From Pogona vitticeps (lineage: Eukaryota; Chordata; Lepidosauria; Squamata; Agamidae): a stretch of DNA of 64,000 bases. The position numbers and the translations under genes were made by a program. The stretch covers positions 172,631,001 through 172,695,000 of the forward strand of contig NC_135787.1 in assembly GCF_051106095.1 (NCBI RefSeq), in the 5' to 3' direction. The first letter of the stretch is position 1. Every line of letters begins with the position of its first letter. Below, in pieces: positions 1-11,040 of this stretch. The notes beneath the pieces are model-generated. The model searched no databases and was not told where the DNA came from. It was given only the letters and a program-made list of their open reading frames with translations.

Positions 1-69
1 TGGTATTATATAGCAGATACAAGTTTTAACCAAAGCTGTTAAATATCATGCAGTATGTATACTGTTCCT

Positions 70-450
70 AATAGTGTAATTTTTGTAGTTCTGATGGTTT
101 GATTTCTGAGATCTGCAACTGCTTATAATACAGTATTGTGTGAAATTTCTTGGTATTGTTCCCAAAGCCCCAATGACTATGGGGACCACTGAAGTGTGTT
201 TCTGCCAGAGACGAGACATCTCAATTGCCAGGTCTCTTAGTTTTTCCAAGTCTTTATATTCAGCTCTGGCACCCCCTGGAATTGCAGTGTCAATGATCCA
301 GACATTTCTTCACTCTATCCCTACTACGTCTGGTGCGTTATGTTCAAGTGTCGATCTGTTTGGATCCAGAAGTCCCACAGGATCTTCACATTGTCATTTT
401 CTGACACCTTCTGTACCTGATTTCCAAGGGGTTTTTGGAGACTGGCAAGT
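70..450 (-). mobile_element. LINE fragment with restriction-like endonuclease domain (R4/Dong or R2-like)
   Basis: Minus-strand translation gives pieces typical of the C-terminal restriction-like endonuclease of R2/R4/NeSL-type non-LTR retrotransposons: ILWDFWIQTDRHLEHNAPDV, where PD and the later WIID fit a PD-(D/E)XK core, then LEKLRDLAIEMSRLW and VVPIVIGALGTIPRN. The pieces lie in more than one frame with internal stops, so this is a dead 3' fragment. R4/Dong is my preferred family because such elements are known in lizards, but R2 or NeSL cannot be excluded. Confidence 0.65.
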
Positions 451-534
451 TATATTTTTTTGCATAATGACCAGTGCACTAATTTTGCTACTATATCATG
501 TCTAATTTTGTAATCTCTTTGTGCACTCTTTGGA

Positions 535-572
<38 letters not shown>
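535..572. repeat. (CAT)n microsatellite
   Basis: About twelve CAT units. The sequence just downstream (689-745) resembles the 3' tail of an old LINE and ends in an ATT-rich stretch. Confidence 0.9.
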
Positions 573-573
<1 letters not shown>

Positions 574-984
574 AATACAATAGGAAGAGTATGCTATAAA
601 CCTAAATGTATAAATTAATCCGGACATTTTTCTGGGGTCAGTACTTACAATTTTAAGATATTTAAAAACCATTGAAGTAAAATTTTGAAAATAATAATAA
701 TAATTTATTGTCATTGTAAGTATATACACATACAACGAAATTCACAAAGTCAAAGGAAATAAAATCCAGACAATTAAGCATGCATGAATGTCATAATAAG
801 GGAAGCAGTGAAATAGTTGCAGCGCTATTATTATGCCTCTTAGCACCAATACAGGATAAACAAGTCTCAGTTTTGTAGAATTTCTTGTTGACAACCATTC
901 CACATCCTCAATGTGAATTATTTTGCCTATTTGCACATTTTAAAGATGTTTATCAATCAAAAGAACACATTTCATTCTTTCACA

Positions 985-1440
985 TTACTGCAACATAGAC
1001 TGAAGGTTGGAGGCGAATGTGGTATCATACGTATCCTTCCACCAGTCTCCAGAAAAATCCAAAAATAACACGTGGATAAATGGAAAGCTTGGGTGTCTAT
1101 TGGCACCCCACCCAAAATGCTCATTAGTAAGTATGACTTTGCTGCCTTGTTTCATCTCATTGGTATAAACTGAGATGTTTCTAGAAAGAGAAAGCTGTAT
1201 CCTCATGGAGACCATGGTTTGTCAAACAATGAGCTGGAATCCAACTAAGTTAGCAGGTGCTCTTAGTTTTTGTAATTTAACTGGAAATCTATATTGGATT
1301 AGATATTTTACAGGTGAGATCTTGATAACAGAATTTTTGCCATACAGTACTTCACTTTGCCATTCTTTGATTGCACCTTGTCTTGTTGATTTTGACAAAG
1401 ACAGCCACTATTTAAACAGGGGCAATTTGTTATAAATACA
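985..1440 (-). other. Coding-like fragment of unknown identity
   Basis: A 76-codon open frame (1215-985) reads like real protein, for example EHFGWGANRHPSFPFIHV followed by LFLDFSGDWWKDTYD. Another frame upstream (to about 1440) also looks protein-like. I do not recognise the family. No splice sites clearly bound it. It may be a processed pseudogene or transposon remnant. Confidence 0.25.
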
Positions 1441-2590
1441 GGAGAGGTTTAAGAATAAGACTCCTTGAAAATTTCAGTAAATAAAGCAATGCACAAGAAT
1501 AGCCTAATGTGAACAGCATCTCATCCACTTATTCAAGAGTTTCTTTGATTATTTTATCATCTTCACCATTAGTCAAACTACTGACACGATCCGAAAAAAC
1601 CCAGATTCCATACATGACCCATGAAAAATCACATAACAGAAATATTACAGGCTAGATCTATACAGTACTTGGACTTTCCTTTGCTGTGCTTCTTCGGTGC
1701 AGTTTCAGCTGTCTTTATACAGTCAGCAATAAAGAAGCACACTAGTTCCCCTGCAGTAGGAAATAAGGATTTGTTTATCCTATGGTTATTCTGGATCAAG
1801 TGTTTGTTTCTAAAGGGTGAAATAAAGGGATAACTTTACGTATTCTGAAGAGTGGGGGATTACCTTAAATTATTCTTTACCCTTTTGAAGCACTCACTCT
1901 GCTCACAACCATTATGGCTGTGTTCTCTTTTTTCTTGAGCACTTAGTGGCAGAGGATGGAAACTGTTGTGAGAAAACAGAAAAACACTGCTGTGTACTCT
2001 GTTATTAGATGGCTGGGTGCCTCTTGGGCAGTAATTCAAACCTAATTTCCAATTTTTTCCAATATATGCCGCTCCGTGTGAGGCTTTTTCACGGTTTATG
2101 GGCAGAAAAACAACAACCACCCAACTACCAGAAAGCAATAATGATCATCCAAATGCTTTTCACAATTACCTCTCAAATGCTTAATCAGACTGTTACCTAG
2201 AAGCCGTTAAAAAGTTTCCCTCTGAATGTTCAACGGGGAGGAAAAGCTAAAGATCAGGAAAAACACTGGGGAAGACCTTCATGGCAGAGTTTTTTAAAAA
2301 CATTGTGAAGTAAAAATGGGCATAATGTGGTTAATTTTTGCAGCCTCAAAGACCCCTCCAAAAGCATTCCATTAAAAAAAACTGCCCACAAAAGAGAGCG
2401 AATGATCAGTTATCAAAAACAATAAGGTGGCTCCCAGACCCATTTCTGGCTCATCCACCACTTTTTCACGTTTATTCTAGTGTGTGTTTACCTTGTTTAT
2501 TACAGCATGCTTCATCTTACAGCTGTCGGTTTTTGTTGTTGTTTTCAATGACACATACTGTGTTTGCTTTAATTAACTACCAGAAACACC
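1441..2590. other. No gene recognised
   Basis: Low-complexity A+T-rich and single-copy-looking sequence. I see no repeat of known family and no exon signature. The short open frames are of the size expected by chance. Confidence 0.5.
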
Positions 2591-2591
2591 A

Positions 2592-2961
2592 TCACCCCTG
2601 ACTTGGTTCCTGAATTAATGCCAACACTGTTTCTGTATCAACATCTGGATCTATATCTCTGTTTTCGGTGGTGTTCTTGCCTTGATTTCTGCTCAATTGA
2701 TTAGCAGTTTCCCAACCCGGACTCCATACTAAAATCATTACTGGATGCTCTTTTGCTTGGACTGAAGAGGTGGTTTTCCTTGGATTTGACTTCAATTCGA
2801 CCGTTGGTTACCTTCTCACCCTGCTCGGTGACTTTTTGATGGCACCTCCTCAGCCTACCAACTCCCAGCCTGACTTTTTCGACTCCCTTTTTAGTCACTG
2901 TTGAGCCACACTGCACCACCAACTGATGTGTTTCTTGGCTGGTTAGACACTTGCTGTCCAA
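2592..2961 (-). other. Open but unidentified minus-strand segment
   Basis: Two overlapping minus-strand frames are open for 67 and 86 codons and are charged, with pieces such as VTKKGVEKVRLGVGR and NTTENRDIDPDVDTET. Lysine and glutamate richness looks gag- or ORF1-like, but nothing diagnostic is present. Possibly an old retroelement or retropseudogene fragment; function not inferable. Confidence 0.2.
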
Positions 2962-3251
2962 AAATAAGAGAAAAAAATTAAAACCTCCCTTTCTCTCCTA
3001 AGTAGTATACTATAAGGAATGAGAAGGGGAAAGCTCATTATGAATAATCACAGGAGACATAATAGGCCATAAGTTCATAGGGTCATAAGTCAAAAGCAAC
3101 TTGACAGCAGGAATAGTGACAATAATTAATTTTTTAAAAACTTTGTGGAATGAATGAATAAATGAACGCACACACTCCAGTTCTCCGACCAGTAAGAAGT
3201 TGGCAAGAGTGCTCAAGTCTTGTTTCCTATGGAAACAGGTTGACGGTGGTT

Positions 3252-3345
3252 TATTACTTAACTTACTTTACTTTATTTAGACTTATACCCCACCCCTCTA
3301 GACAAAGTCTACTCGGGGCGGCTTACAAAAAATGATAAAATACAA
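3252..3345 (-). mobile_element. L2-type LINE 3' tail
   Basis: Contains the 3'-end consensus common in squamate L2 copies, here reversed: a TTTATTTAGA tail, CCCCACCCCTCTAG, then CTCGGGGCGGCTTACAA. The same ending follows the intact L2 frame at 56.2 kb. Confidence 0.65.
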
Positions 3346-3995
3346 TAGAATAATATACTTACTGAAACGTAATAAAACAACCAACTAACTAGTAGATATA
3401 TTACAGTTTTATAATATTTGGTTTATTTTCTAATATATAGATGAGGCTCATAGGTGAAAGCATAGCTTCAGCATTCTAACAAATAGCCTGACTCCACTGT
3501 TCTAATTCGGATCTCCACTGAAGCAGCGAGAAAAATCTAAATCCTGTTATATTTTTAGCATGGTAAAAGCCAGCTCTCTGAATTTGCTATGACTCAGACT
3601 ATGACCTATCCTTTTGTTTCCTTCACTCAAACCTAGCTGGACCTCTTCTTGTGATTAATGAGCTATTCCTCTAAACAGGAGCTGTGTTTAGCTGAGGTTG
3701 GGACTTTTCTCAAAACCAGCTCAGGAGCAGCCAAAAGAATGACGAAATTGTTCTCTGTGGCTCCAAGAGGATGTGAGGTAGCTTTTTTAGTTAAAAAAAA
3801 AAACAATACAACCTTACTAAAATATTTTTACAGGAGGGAATGCAAGAGCAGGTGTAACTCTCCGAGTTCAAAGTGTGGGCGTATATGGTTCCTGAAGTGC
3901 AGTTACCTCATGGACTGAAATGGGGGCACTCCCACCCACCCACCAATGCTGCCTATCCCAGTCACTGTTCTGAACCTCTGAAATTTGCCAACTCC
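3346..3995. other. No gene recognised
   Basis: A+T-rich DNA with no recognisable exon or repeat family. Chance open frames only. Confidence 0.5.
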
Positions 3996-3998
3996 TCA

Positions 3999-4221
3999 TT
4001 TAGGTATCTGGCTGCAGAGCCAGACACTGGGAGTTCAATTCCCCACTGTGCCTCCTGTAAGTAGATCCAGCCTGTGTGATCTTGGGCAAGGTGCACCATT
4101 CCAGGGCACCCACAGAAGAAGGGAAGGGGAAACCACTTCTAAGTATTCTCTACCTCAAAAACCAAGGAAAGATTTGCCATAAGTCAGAATTTACTGGACA
4201 GCACATGATGAAAATTATTAT
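3999..4221 (+). mobile_element. Sauria-type tRNA-derived SINE
   Basis: A degenerate tRNA head (GGTATCTGGCTGCAGAGCCA, then GGGAGTTCAATTCCCC as B box) is followed by the SINE body (CTTGGGCAAGGTGCAC). The BovB-like tail has CATAAGTCAGAATTTACTGG and GACAGCACATGATG. This layout, tRNA head plus RTE/BovB 3' end, is that of squamate Sauria SINEs. Confidence 0.8.
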
Positions 4222-4449
4222 GCTTTAAAGGAAGTGAGTAGATCCAGACAGGGCTTGCCAAGCATATTTTGTTGCCTGGAAAACCAAGCAAAGTTAAAAA
4301 AAAATTAAGATGGTGCCTTCTCTTCCAACCATACTGGTGGCAACAAGTGATGACAGCATATCCCATCATACTGAGATATCCCTTGATATAGAGACCACAA
4401 CTGAAATAACATGCTGGCAAGAGGCTGCAGTTGTAGAAAACAAACCACT

Positions 4450-4637
4450 AGTAAGGAAGAGAGAAAACAGCTCCGCGAATTGAGTGATACCGCTTTGACA
4501 CCAGTTTTACAAGCTTATTCATTCATTCATTCATTCAGCTTTAGTAAGGAAGAGAGAAAACAGCTCCGCGAATTGAGTGATACCACTTTGACACCAGTTT
4601 TACAAGCTTATTCATTCATTCATTCATTCATTCAGCT
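4450..4637. repeat. 93-bp tandem duplication
   Basis: Two head-to-tail copies start at 4450 and 4543 (both AGTAAGGAAGAGAGAAAACA). They differ at one base (taccGct versus taccAct) and in the number of ATTC units. It abuts an L2-like 3' tail, so the ATTC stretch is probably the LINE tail that was duplicated with its flank. Confidence 0.9.
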
Positions 4638-4720
4638 TTTACCCTGCCCATCTAGATTCAAATGAATCTACTCTGGGCAGCTTACAGTCCGATCAATATA
4701 AAACAAGAATTAAAAACAGA
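4600..4720 (-). mobile_element. L2-type LINE 3' tail
   Basis: An (ATTC)n tail, then CAGCTTTTACCCTGCCC and CTACTCTGGGCAGCTTACAG: the reversed L2 3'-end consensus seen elsewhere in this window. Confidence 0.6.
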
Positions 4721-5325
4721 CTATATCCAAACAAAAAAAGAGAAGTAAGCAAAGTCCAAGATGGGAAAACACAAGGAACTAAGTGATGGAAGGGCGGAAG
4801 GCCTGCCTGAAGAACCAAGACCATAGTAGAAGTCCATGTGAAGCTACTGCTTTGTACAATGGCGATACTACGATTGTTGCCATTGCCAAAGATCAGTTCA
4901 ATAGAGCATTCTTCCATAACTTGTCATGAGCATGATGCTCTTTTTAGAACAAATAATTCAGTACAGGATATCTGCTTTTTTAACCAGGGACTTTTGTTGG
5001 AATTACAGGCACTCCTCTATGGGAAAGATTCTTCTTCCAAAAATAAACTCTTCCTGCTCAAGTTAGAGCCTGAGGCTTAAAGGCATTACCAGTCTGGAAC
5101 CATAACAATACAAGCCCATGGGAAGCCCAAAAGAGGCTGGGTGGCATTTGTGCATAGTGTGCTCACTGACGGTTATGATAAGCTCAACAACCCATATGGG
5201 GTGGCCCTTGCAACATTATTTCAAGAGTATCAGCCGGATAAGTGGGGAAACTGGGTGCCATCTACTGGCAAGCACACAAAAAGTCTTTTGTTAGCACTTT
5301 TCAATTACTTGTCTGTCCAGACCAT

Positions 5326-5340
5326 GGGGGGGGGGGGGGG
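5326..5340 (+). repeat. 15-base poly-G run
   Basis: Fifteen consecutive G residues, able to form G-quadruplex structure and prone to length error in sequencing. Confidence 0.85.
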
Positions 5341-5386
5341 TTTGCTTGCTTCTTTGTTCTTTAAAAGTGACAGTTCCACAACATAA

Positions 5387-5682
5387 ACCACATTCAGACT
5401 CTCACCTGAATGTGAAAGTGAAAGCAGGGAGAGAGTTCTAGCCACACCCATCCTGCTTGTCTGTCTCCACATGAAGAAGAACAGAAGAAAGTCATGTAGC
5501 CTTCCTTTGCCATCAACCTACCGCTGATTTTTCAGGATCCAAATGGGATGGAGAAGCTGCCCAGGTAGCAGAAATGTTCCTCTTCCTTCTGTTTCTATTT
5601 GTGTGTGGAGACAGGGAGTGGAGCTAGAACTTCTTCCTGCTTACACTTTCAAATTAACCCCTTTTTGAACACCTGAATGGGG
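5387..5682. mobile_element. Long-arm inverted-repeat MITE, unclassified
   Basis: The two halves are inverted copies of about 100 bp. The left half has CATTCAG, GTGAAAGTGAAAGCAGG, GAGTTCTAGC and CTGTCTCCACA. The reverse complement of the right half gives the same motifs in the same order. ACATAA lies directly outside both ends (5381-5386 and 5683-5688) and may be the target duplication. No transposase is present. Confidence 0.65.
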
Positions 5683-5984
5683 ACATAATATATGAACTCA
5701 TTAGGAAAGTGCCCAGAGTTTGAAGAAACTTTCTGTGGATAAAGGTGGATTGCCATTTTTGTGCGTTAGGAAGTAAATGGCTGAAGATCAACTGCAGTAA
5801 CTACAACTGCACAGGGCCTCAACGTACCTCCTCCAAGTTCACTGTTAACTATTTTTGGACTTGATTGGTTATTTGACCAGTATAACTAGGGGTTGGATTA
5901 CAAGGAAATGGAAGAACAGCATATAAAACATTAGATTAAAACTGTTTGCGACATAAGCCCTTTGGTGCAATGGTTTGTCAGATA

Positions 5985-6163
5985 GATGTGGCAAGATTTG
6001 TGATTTAATGAGTGAGTAAAGCAAAGCATGCTTCTTATATATCATTGGAAGTATGGAAGACTGAGCGACCCCCCCAAGCCAGCTACCTGGGATTGAACCC
6101 AGGCCATGAGCAGAGTTTTGGCTGCAGTACTGCAGTTTAACCACCGTGCCATAAGGCTTCCAT
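5985..6163 (-). mobile_element. tRNA-derived SINE, second family, reverse orientation
   Basis: On the minus strand it reads GCACGGTGGTTAAACTGCAG, then GGTTCAATCCCAGGTAGC, ending near AAGCATGCTTTGCTTTACTC. It shares its head, B box and CTTTGCTTT-type end with the copy at 23.8 kb, but lacks part of the body. Confidence 0.7.
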
Positions 6164-6287
6164 AGGAGTGAGCATGTTTTTACACGGTAGACATGTAACG
6201 AATCATTGACAATTTAAGCAAATTGCAGCAATAGGGAGATTTCTTTATCTGTATTTCTGTCCTTTTTATTTCATCATGGGCTTATTA

Positions 6288-6856
6288 CCGTATTTTTCCG
6301 TGTACACGATACCCCAATGTATAAAACAACCCCTTGATGGAGGTGGAGGAGCAGTTAATGGGCAACTGCTCCTCCACCTCTGTCTCCTCCTCCTGCTGCC
6401 ATCTCTGCTGCTCACCTCCAGCTCACGTGTCTTGCTTTGTCCCCTGCCCTAAGGAGACAATTGTTGGAGGAGGTGATCTGGCGGTGGCACCAGGAAGAAG
6501 CGCCTGAGCGCGCGCGAGTGCTTGTTTGCCTCCGCCTCTGCCTCCTGCTGCCTCTGCCATGTGAGCTGAGCTCATCACTCCCACCAGAGATGGTGATCAG
6601 GCAGGCAGGGGAGGCAGCAGCAAGAGGCGCCCAAGCGCGTGTGAATGCTCCTTCGCCTCTGCCTTCTTCTTCTTCTGCTGCTGCCTGGGGGGGGGGACAA
6701 GCCGTGAGCTCTGGAAGAGGCAATTGGGCAGCAGCGGTGGCAGGAAGAGGCGCCCGAGCGTGCATGCGACTGCTTCCTTCCGTGTATAAAACGACAATCA
6801 ATTTTCCCCCTAATTATTTTAGGGAAAAGTGTCATTTTATACACAAAAAAATACGA
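6288..6856. mobile_element. TA-flanked MITE with GC-rich internal subrepeats
   Basis: The left end is CCGTATTTTTCCGTGTA, preceded by TA. The right end, reverse-complemented, is TCGTATTTTTTTGTGTATAAA, so the termini are inverted repeats of Tc1/mariner-like style. Between them lie three degenerate copies (from about 6491, 6620 and 6742) of a GC-rich unit containing AAGAGGCGCCC(A/G)AGCGCG. The 153- and 129-codon open frames here are GC-driven and not genes. Confidence 0.7.
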
Positions 6857-6899
6857 CACATTCTCATGTTGCCCACTAATGATACAACTACACAGTGAG

Positions 6900-8240
6900 A
6901 TAAATGCAAATTCATTCATTGAAGAATTTCCCAGGTCTGTGCAAATTAACTGGCCACATAGGGAGAGAAATTGACTTTCCTATAGCCTGGCAGGGGGCGC
7001 AGCTACAAAATAACTTCTTAATTAGTTGTTCACAAGGCAGAGTGCCGATTTCCTCATCTCATTTCCCTTCTCCTTCTGTATATATATTTTTTTCTCTGTG
7101 TAGGTGCCATGTTTTCACAAGGGAACTGGAAAGAGAGGAGAAGGAGGCAAACAGCAGCTATGAGTAGGACAAGATGGCTGTGCGCCTTTGCCAAGCTGTG
7201 GTAAATGACAGGAGCATAATGGTTACCTGGGAATAAGAGCCATTGACTGTAAGTTTTACATTTCAGTAGGCCTTTGGTCAGTTCTGAAATGAATACATTG
7301 ATTCAAGTGATCACAATGCAAAACAATATGAATGGACTTGATGTAAAAAAAAAAAAAACTAGAAGCCCTAAAAGGCAGAGGCAAAAACTAAGGATTTGGG
7401 AAGGAAGAATTCCTGGCTGGTTTGTATTTCCTTTTACATTACATGATCGATTAAAAACAAACAAACAAACCGTGAATCAGCCCATGCCAATCCAGGAGCA
7501 TTACCTGTACTCTTTGTTAAGTTGGCCAACAGCCTAAACAAAGTTTTCTAAGCACTTTATGTTCAAGATAAAAATCATAAAGCAAAATACCTCATATAGT
7601 CAAAAGCAAAATAAAACAGATTATTATAAAAGCAACAACAAATGATAGCAGTGTAAAAAATCTAAATAGCTTCCAAAGAAAATCTGGGACAATAAACAGC
7701 ACTTGCTGCTGGAAAGACCATCGTCTTCTTTCTACAGGTAGTAGGGTCTTTTTAGGATGACATTCCACAACCAAAACCATCTCTCTGGTCATCACCTGAT
7801 TCACTTCATTTGGTAGGGTATCCAAAAGATAACCTTCAAACAGGGATAGGCAACTGCAACTATCTCTTTATTGCTAGACTCCTCAATTTCTAGCATCCTT
7901 CCATTTTGGTTATATTGGCTCAGGCTGATAGGGTTGCTAGGTCAGTAACATCTCATTCTTCAGATTTCATGGTCAAATCTTGAGACCAGGGGATGAGCTG
8001 TTGTTATGAAGCAGAACAGGCAAGAGTTGGGAAGGATCATGTCCCCACAGCTTTGTGCTACTGCTCTCAAGGCTTGTACAACAAGAAGGTTCATCTTAAC
8101 TGTGACGCTGCTGTTCTACATCCTATCTTGTCTGAATGGCACTCAGTGTTGGTGTGCCAAAAATCCTCAAGTGGGCAGAAAGGGGACTGGGCAGAAAGTT
8201 GACGGATGCATGCATGTGGGCTCATGGTGCCCTTTGGAGT
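6900..8240. other. No gene recognised
   Basis: Single-copy-looking sequence with short A runs. No exon signature, RNA gene or repeat family that I can name. Confidence 0.5.
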
Positions 8241-8241
8241 A

Positions 8242-8244
<3 letters not shown>

Positions 8245-8280
<36 letters not shown>

Positions 8281-8372
8281 CACGCACGCACGCACGCACG
8301 CACGCACGCAGAGGGGGGGAGGGAGAGGGAGGGAGAGAGAGAAAGGGAGAGAGAGAAAGAGAGAGAGAGAAA
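8245..8372. repeat. Compound microsatellite (CA)n-(CGCA)n-(GAGAGG)n
   Basis: CA repeats pass into CACG/CGCA units, then purine-only GAGAGG and GAGA tracts. Adjoining motifs differ by single changes, as expected for slippage. Confidence 0.92.
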
Positions 8373-8628
8373 GAATTAATTACATTGAGCTAGTGATCTC
8401 TGATATCAGCTAGGAATTGGTAAAGATGGCAAACATGGGCATCAAATTATCTCTTCCTCCATGGCTGCTTGCCCTGAGATAGTTTTCCTAGAGAAGTCCT
8501 AGAGGCTTAGAGAAGTATAGCAATTTCCTAAGACTCCAATGGATTCTTTCAGACCTGACAACCCTACATGATTAGATTAGTTGCTTAACAACATCTGGAA
8601 GGCTGCAGTTGTCTGCAATGCCTTAGTG

Positions 8629-8764
8629 CAGTTGCTCCCAACCTTGGGTCCCCAGATGTTGTTGGACTAAACCTCCTAGAAGCTCTCACCTCTAGCTGTG
8701 CTGGCCAGGATTTCTGGGAGTTGTACTCCAAGAACATCTGGGGACCCAAGATTGGTAGCCACTG
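8629..8764. mobile_element. Palindromic hAT-type MITE, copy 1
   Basis: A near-palindrome of 136 bp. The left arm has CCAACCTTGGGTCCCCAGAT and the right arm ATCTGGGGACCCAAGATTGG. Flanking octamers CCTTAGTG and CCTTAAAG agree at 6 of 8 bases, fitting the 8-bp duplication of hAT insertions. Related copies lie at 17.0, 18.0 and 43.1 kb. Confidence 0.8.
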
Positions 8765-8921
8765 CCTTAAAGTCTGGGCAGGAATACAATATATCTGAAC
8801 ATACATTCCTTTGGGTGGCTGGTCCCAAGCATTTAGAAGTTTAAAATTAACCTAAGCACTATTTTTTTTACTGACAGACATAGCAAACATTTTGGCACAT
8901 ATGTCTTCATAGAAAAGCCTA

Positions 8922-9196
8922 CCATGCTTCCCCAAAAATAAGACAGGGTCTTATTATTAATTTTTGCTCCAAAATGCATTAGGGCTTATTTTGGGGGGAT
9001 TTTTTTTTTCATGTACAACAATTTATGTTTATTCAAATATTGTCATGTCATCTTCTTCTGGTTGTTGCACAATGGTGAAGAGCGGGCTTTCACTTAACTA
9101 GGGCTTATTTTTGGGGTAGGGCTTATATTATGAGCATCCTGAAAAATCATACTAGGGCTTATTTTCAGGTTAGGTCTTATTTTTGGGGAAACAGGG
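8922..9196. mobile_element. TA-flanked MITE with AATAAGAC/GTCTTATT ends
   Basis: The left end CTTCCCCAAAAATAAGAC and right end GTCTTATTTTTGGGGAA are inverted repeats, each bordered outside by TA. The internal motif GGGCTTATTTT recurs. It is a complete non-autonomous element of Tc1/mariner-like habit. A partial relative is at 36.0 kb. Confidence 0.78.
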
Positions 9197-9198
9197 TA

Positions 9199-10057
9199 CA
9201 TGTTAAATATTTGCATTGCCATCCAGCACATGATTTACTAGGAAAATGGCTTGTGCAAACCCTATTTGTAATGGACAGAAATTCCCACTTCAGTGGAACT
9301 TATGCAGGAAGACCTCTCAGCGGATTATGGATAGAGATCTCTAATCATGGACCTTATAAATGCAATGCATCTTTCAACAAAAAAATCCAAGATTCTCCAA
9401 AACCATGCTTTAAAAAATCTACACATCTACACCAACTTAACATTAAAAAGCTTTGGGCTTCAATATACAAAGAGCAACCCCATGCCTTTGAAAATCTAGT
9501 TGAAAGAACTGCCAATCCAGGGGAAATTAGAAGCGCATAACTCTGGACTCTTAGTTTGGAAAATCCTGATCAAAGGATATTCTTGTAAATTATGTGGCAT
9601 TTGCTAAAATTATCCTTTATTCCTAATGTTTAATGCCGAGCCAGCCATGGGGAAAGTGATAGTGACACTCAGAACTGAACGGAGTGCTTTGCCTGGCATT
9701 GTAGAAATGTGATAGCTTTTCTAAACTCTCTCTCTCTCTTTCTCTTGAAGACTGCAGTGCTATTCTTGGTGAAAAGCACATGTCCCCACAGTGCTCCGAG
9801 GATGCTGACAAAAGAAACCACAAATGGAGTGGGAGAATAAGGTATATGGCTAGACAAATCAATTACATATTGGCTTCTGAGCAATATTCCCCATGGCTCT
9901 GTCACTGGAAAGAAAACATGAAAAAAAAATTATGAATCTTCTTGAATTGAAAAAAAATTGGCTGGGAATAATATACATAATTTCTGTTGAGCTTTCCTTT
10001 ACAGACAAGTAATACAACTATGTGGGCACAGCATTATGGTGAGGGAGAGCTAATATA
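9199..10057. other. No gene recognised
   Basis: Includes a 136-codon plus-strand open frame that starts inside the preceding MITE and has no recognisable similarity. Otherwise featureless apart from a short (CT)n at about 9728. Confidence 0.5.
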
Positions 10058-10059
10058 TA

Positions 10060-10645
10060 CAGTGGTGCCTCGCATAACGATGTTAATTGGTTCAAAAAAA
10101 AGTTATGTGAAAAAATCGTTATGTGAAACACCATTTACCATAGGAATGCATTGGAAACCAGTTAATCCGTTCCAATAGGCACGGATTGCCGTCCTTAAGC
10201 GAAAAAACCCATAGGAAACATCGTTAAACGATACAATGTTTCCTCCATTGGAATGTATTGAAGCTGACTCAATGCATTTCAATGGCTTTGCGAAGTCAAT
10301 TTTTGCAAATTTAAGTGTGTCATAAAAGGGTCAAAAATGGTTTTAAATGCTTGGATTAGCTTCTGCACCCTCTAAAACAGATGCAAAAGTTAATTTGGCT
10401 TTGATCTGACTTTTCGTTAATTTTTTGTGAATTTTTTTCCCCCAACTTTTGACAGCTGTCAAAATCTGACAGCTCCATGCTTTCCTATGGGGGAGAAAAA
10501 AATTCACCATAAATTAACGAAAGGTCGATCAAAGCCACATCAGGTTTGCACACGATTTAGGGGGTCCTCTAACGAGCCCAAGCATTTAGAACAGTTGCTG
10601 AGGCTTCCTTAATTTACGGTGAATTGTTTTCCCCCCCCATAGGAA
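10060..10645 (+). mobile_element. Pogo/Tigger-like mariner MITE, right end missing
   Basis: The left terminus CAGTGGTGCCTCGCATAACG follows TA (10058-10059). The body has the recurring features of this family: repeated CCATAGGAA(A/T), GTTAATTCG-like motifs and ATTCCAATGG. I cannot find the matching right terminal repeat, so the element is truncated near 10.64 kb. Confidence 0.65.
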
Positions 10646-10819
10646 CCAATGGAACTGTATTGGCTTGCAGCTTGTGATAAGCTGGTTCTATAAGCATACA
10701 CAGAACACAAGAGCAAGAAGAACAATGGTGGATTGGGGCAGAAACATATATATTCAGCATTGTATTCATACAGTGATGAACTAGGTAGGAAGCATGGCTT
10801 CACGACAGGAGCTCAACAG

Positions 10820-11040
10820 TACTCTTCTGCATTTCCCACCAACTGGTATGCCTGCGACACTAGTGCGGAGGCTATATACAGCTGTCATGACTGGTAGCCA
10901 CCAATAGCCTTATATGCCACCAAACTGTCCAGTTCTTATTTAAAGCTATCCAAGTTGGGAGCCATCAATACATCCCGTGGCAGTGAATTTCACAGTTTAA
11001 CTATGGGCCTGACTGTACGAGTGGTTGCCCCAGTTTGATT
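10820..11040. mobile_element. Old CR1-like dispersed repeat remnant
   Basis: CCACCAATAGCCTTATATGC, TTTAAAGCTATCCAAGTTGG and CCGTGGCAGTGAATTTCACA match a common amniote dispersed repeat from memory, probably of CR1/L3 type. Family placement is uncertain. Confidence 0.4.

Noticed and set aside
140-505. 121-codon plus-strand open frame
   Set aside because: It is the reverse of the restriction-like-endonuclease LINE fragment, whose minus-strand motifs are recognisable.
6437-6898. 153-codon plus-strand and 129- and 114-codon minus-strand open frames
   Set aside because: They lie inside a GC-rich MITE with internal subrepeats. Open frames on both strands are a composition effect.
9130-9540. 136-codon plus-strand open frame
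   Set aside because: It begins inside a MITE, and its amino-acid sequence shows no recognisable domain. No splice context.
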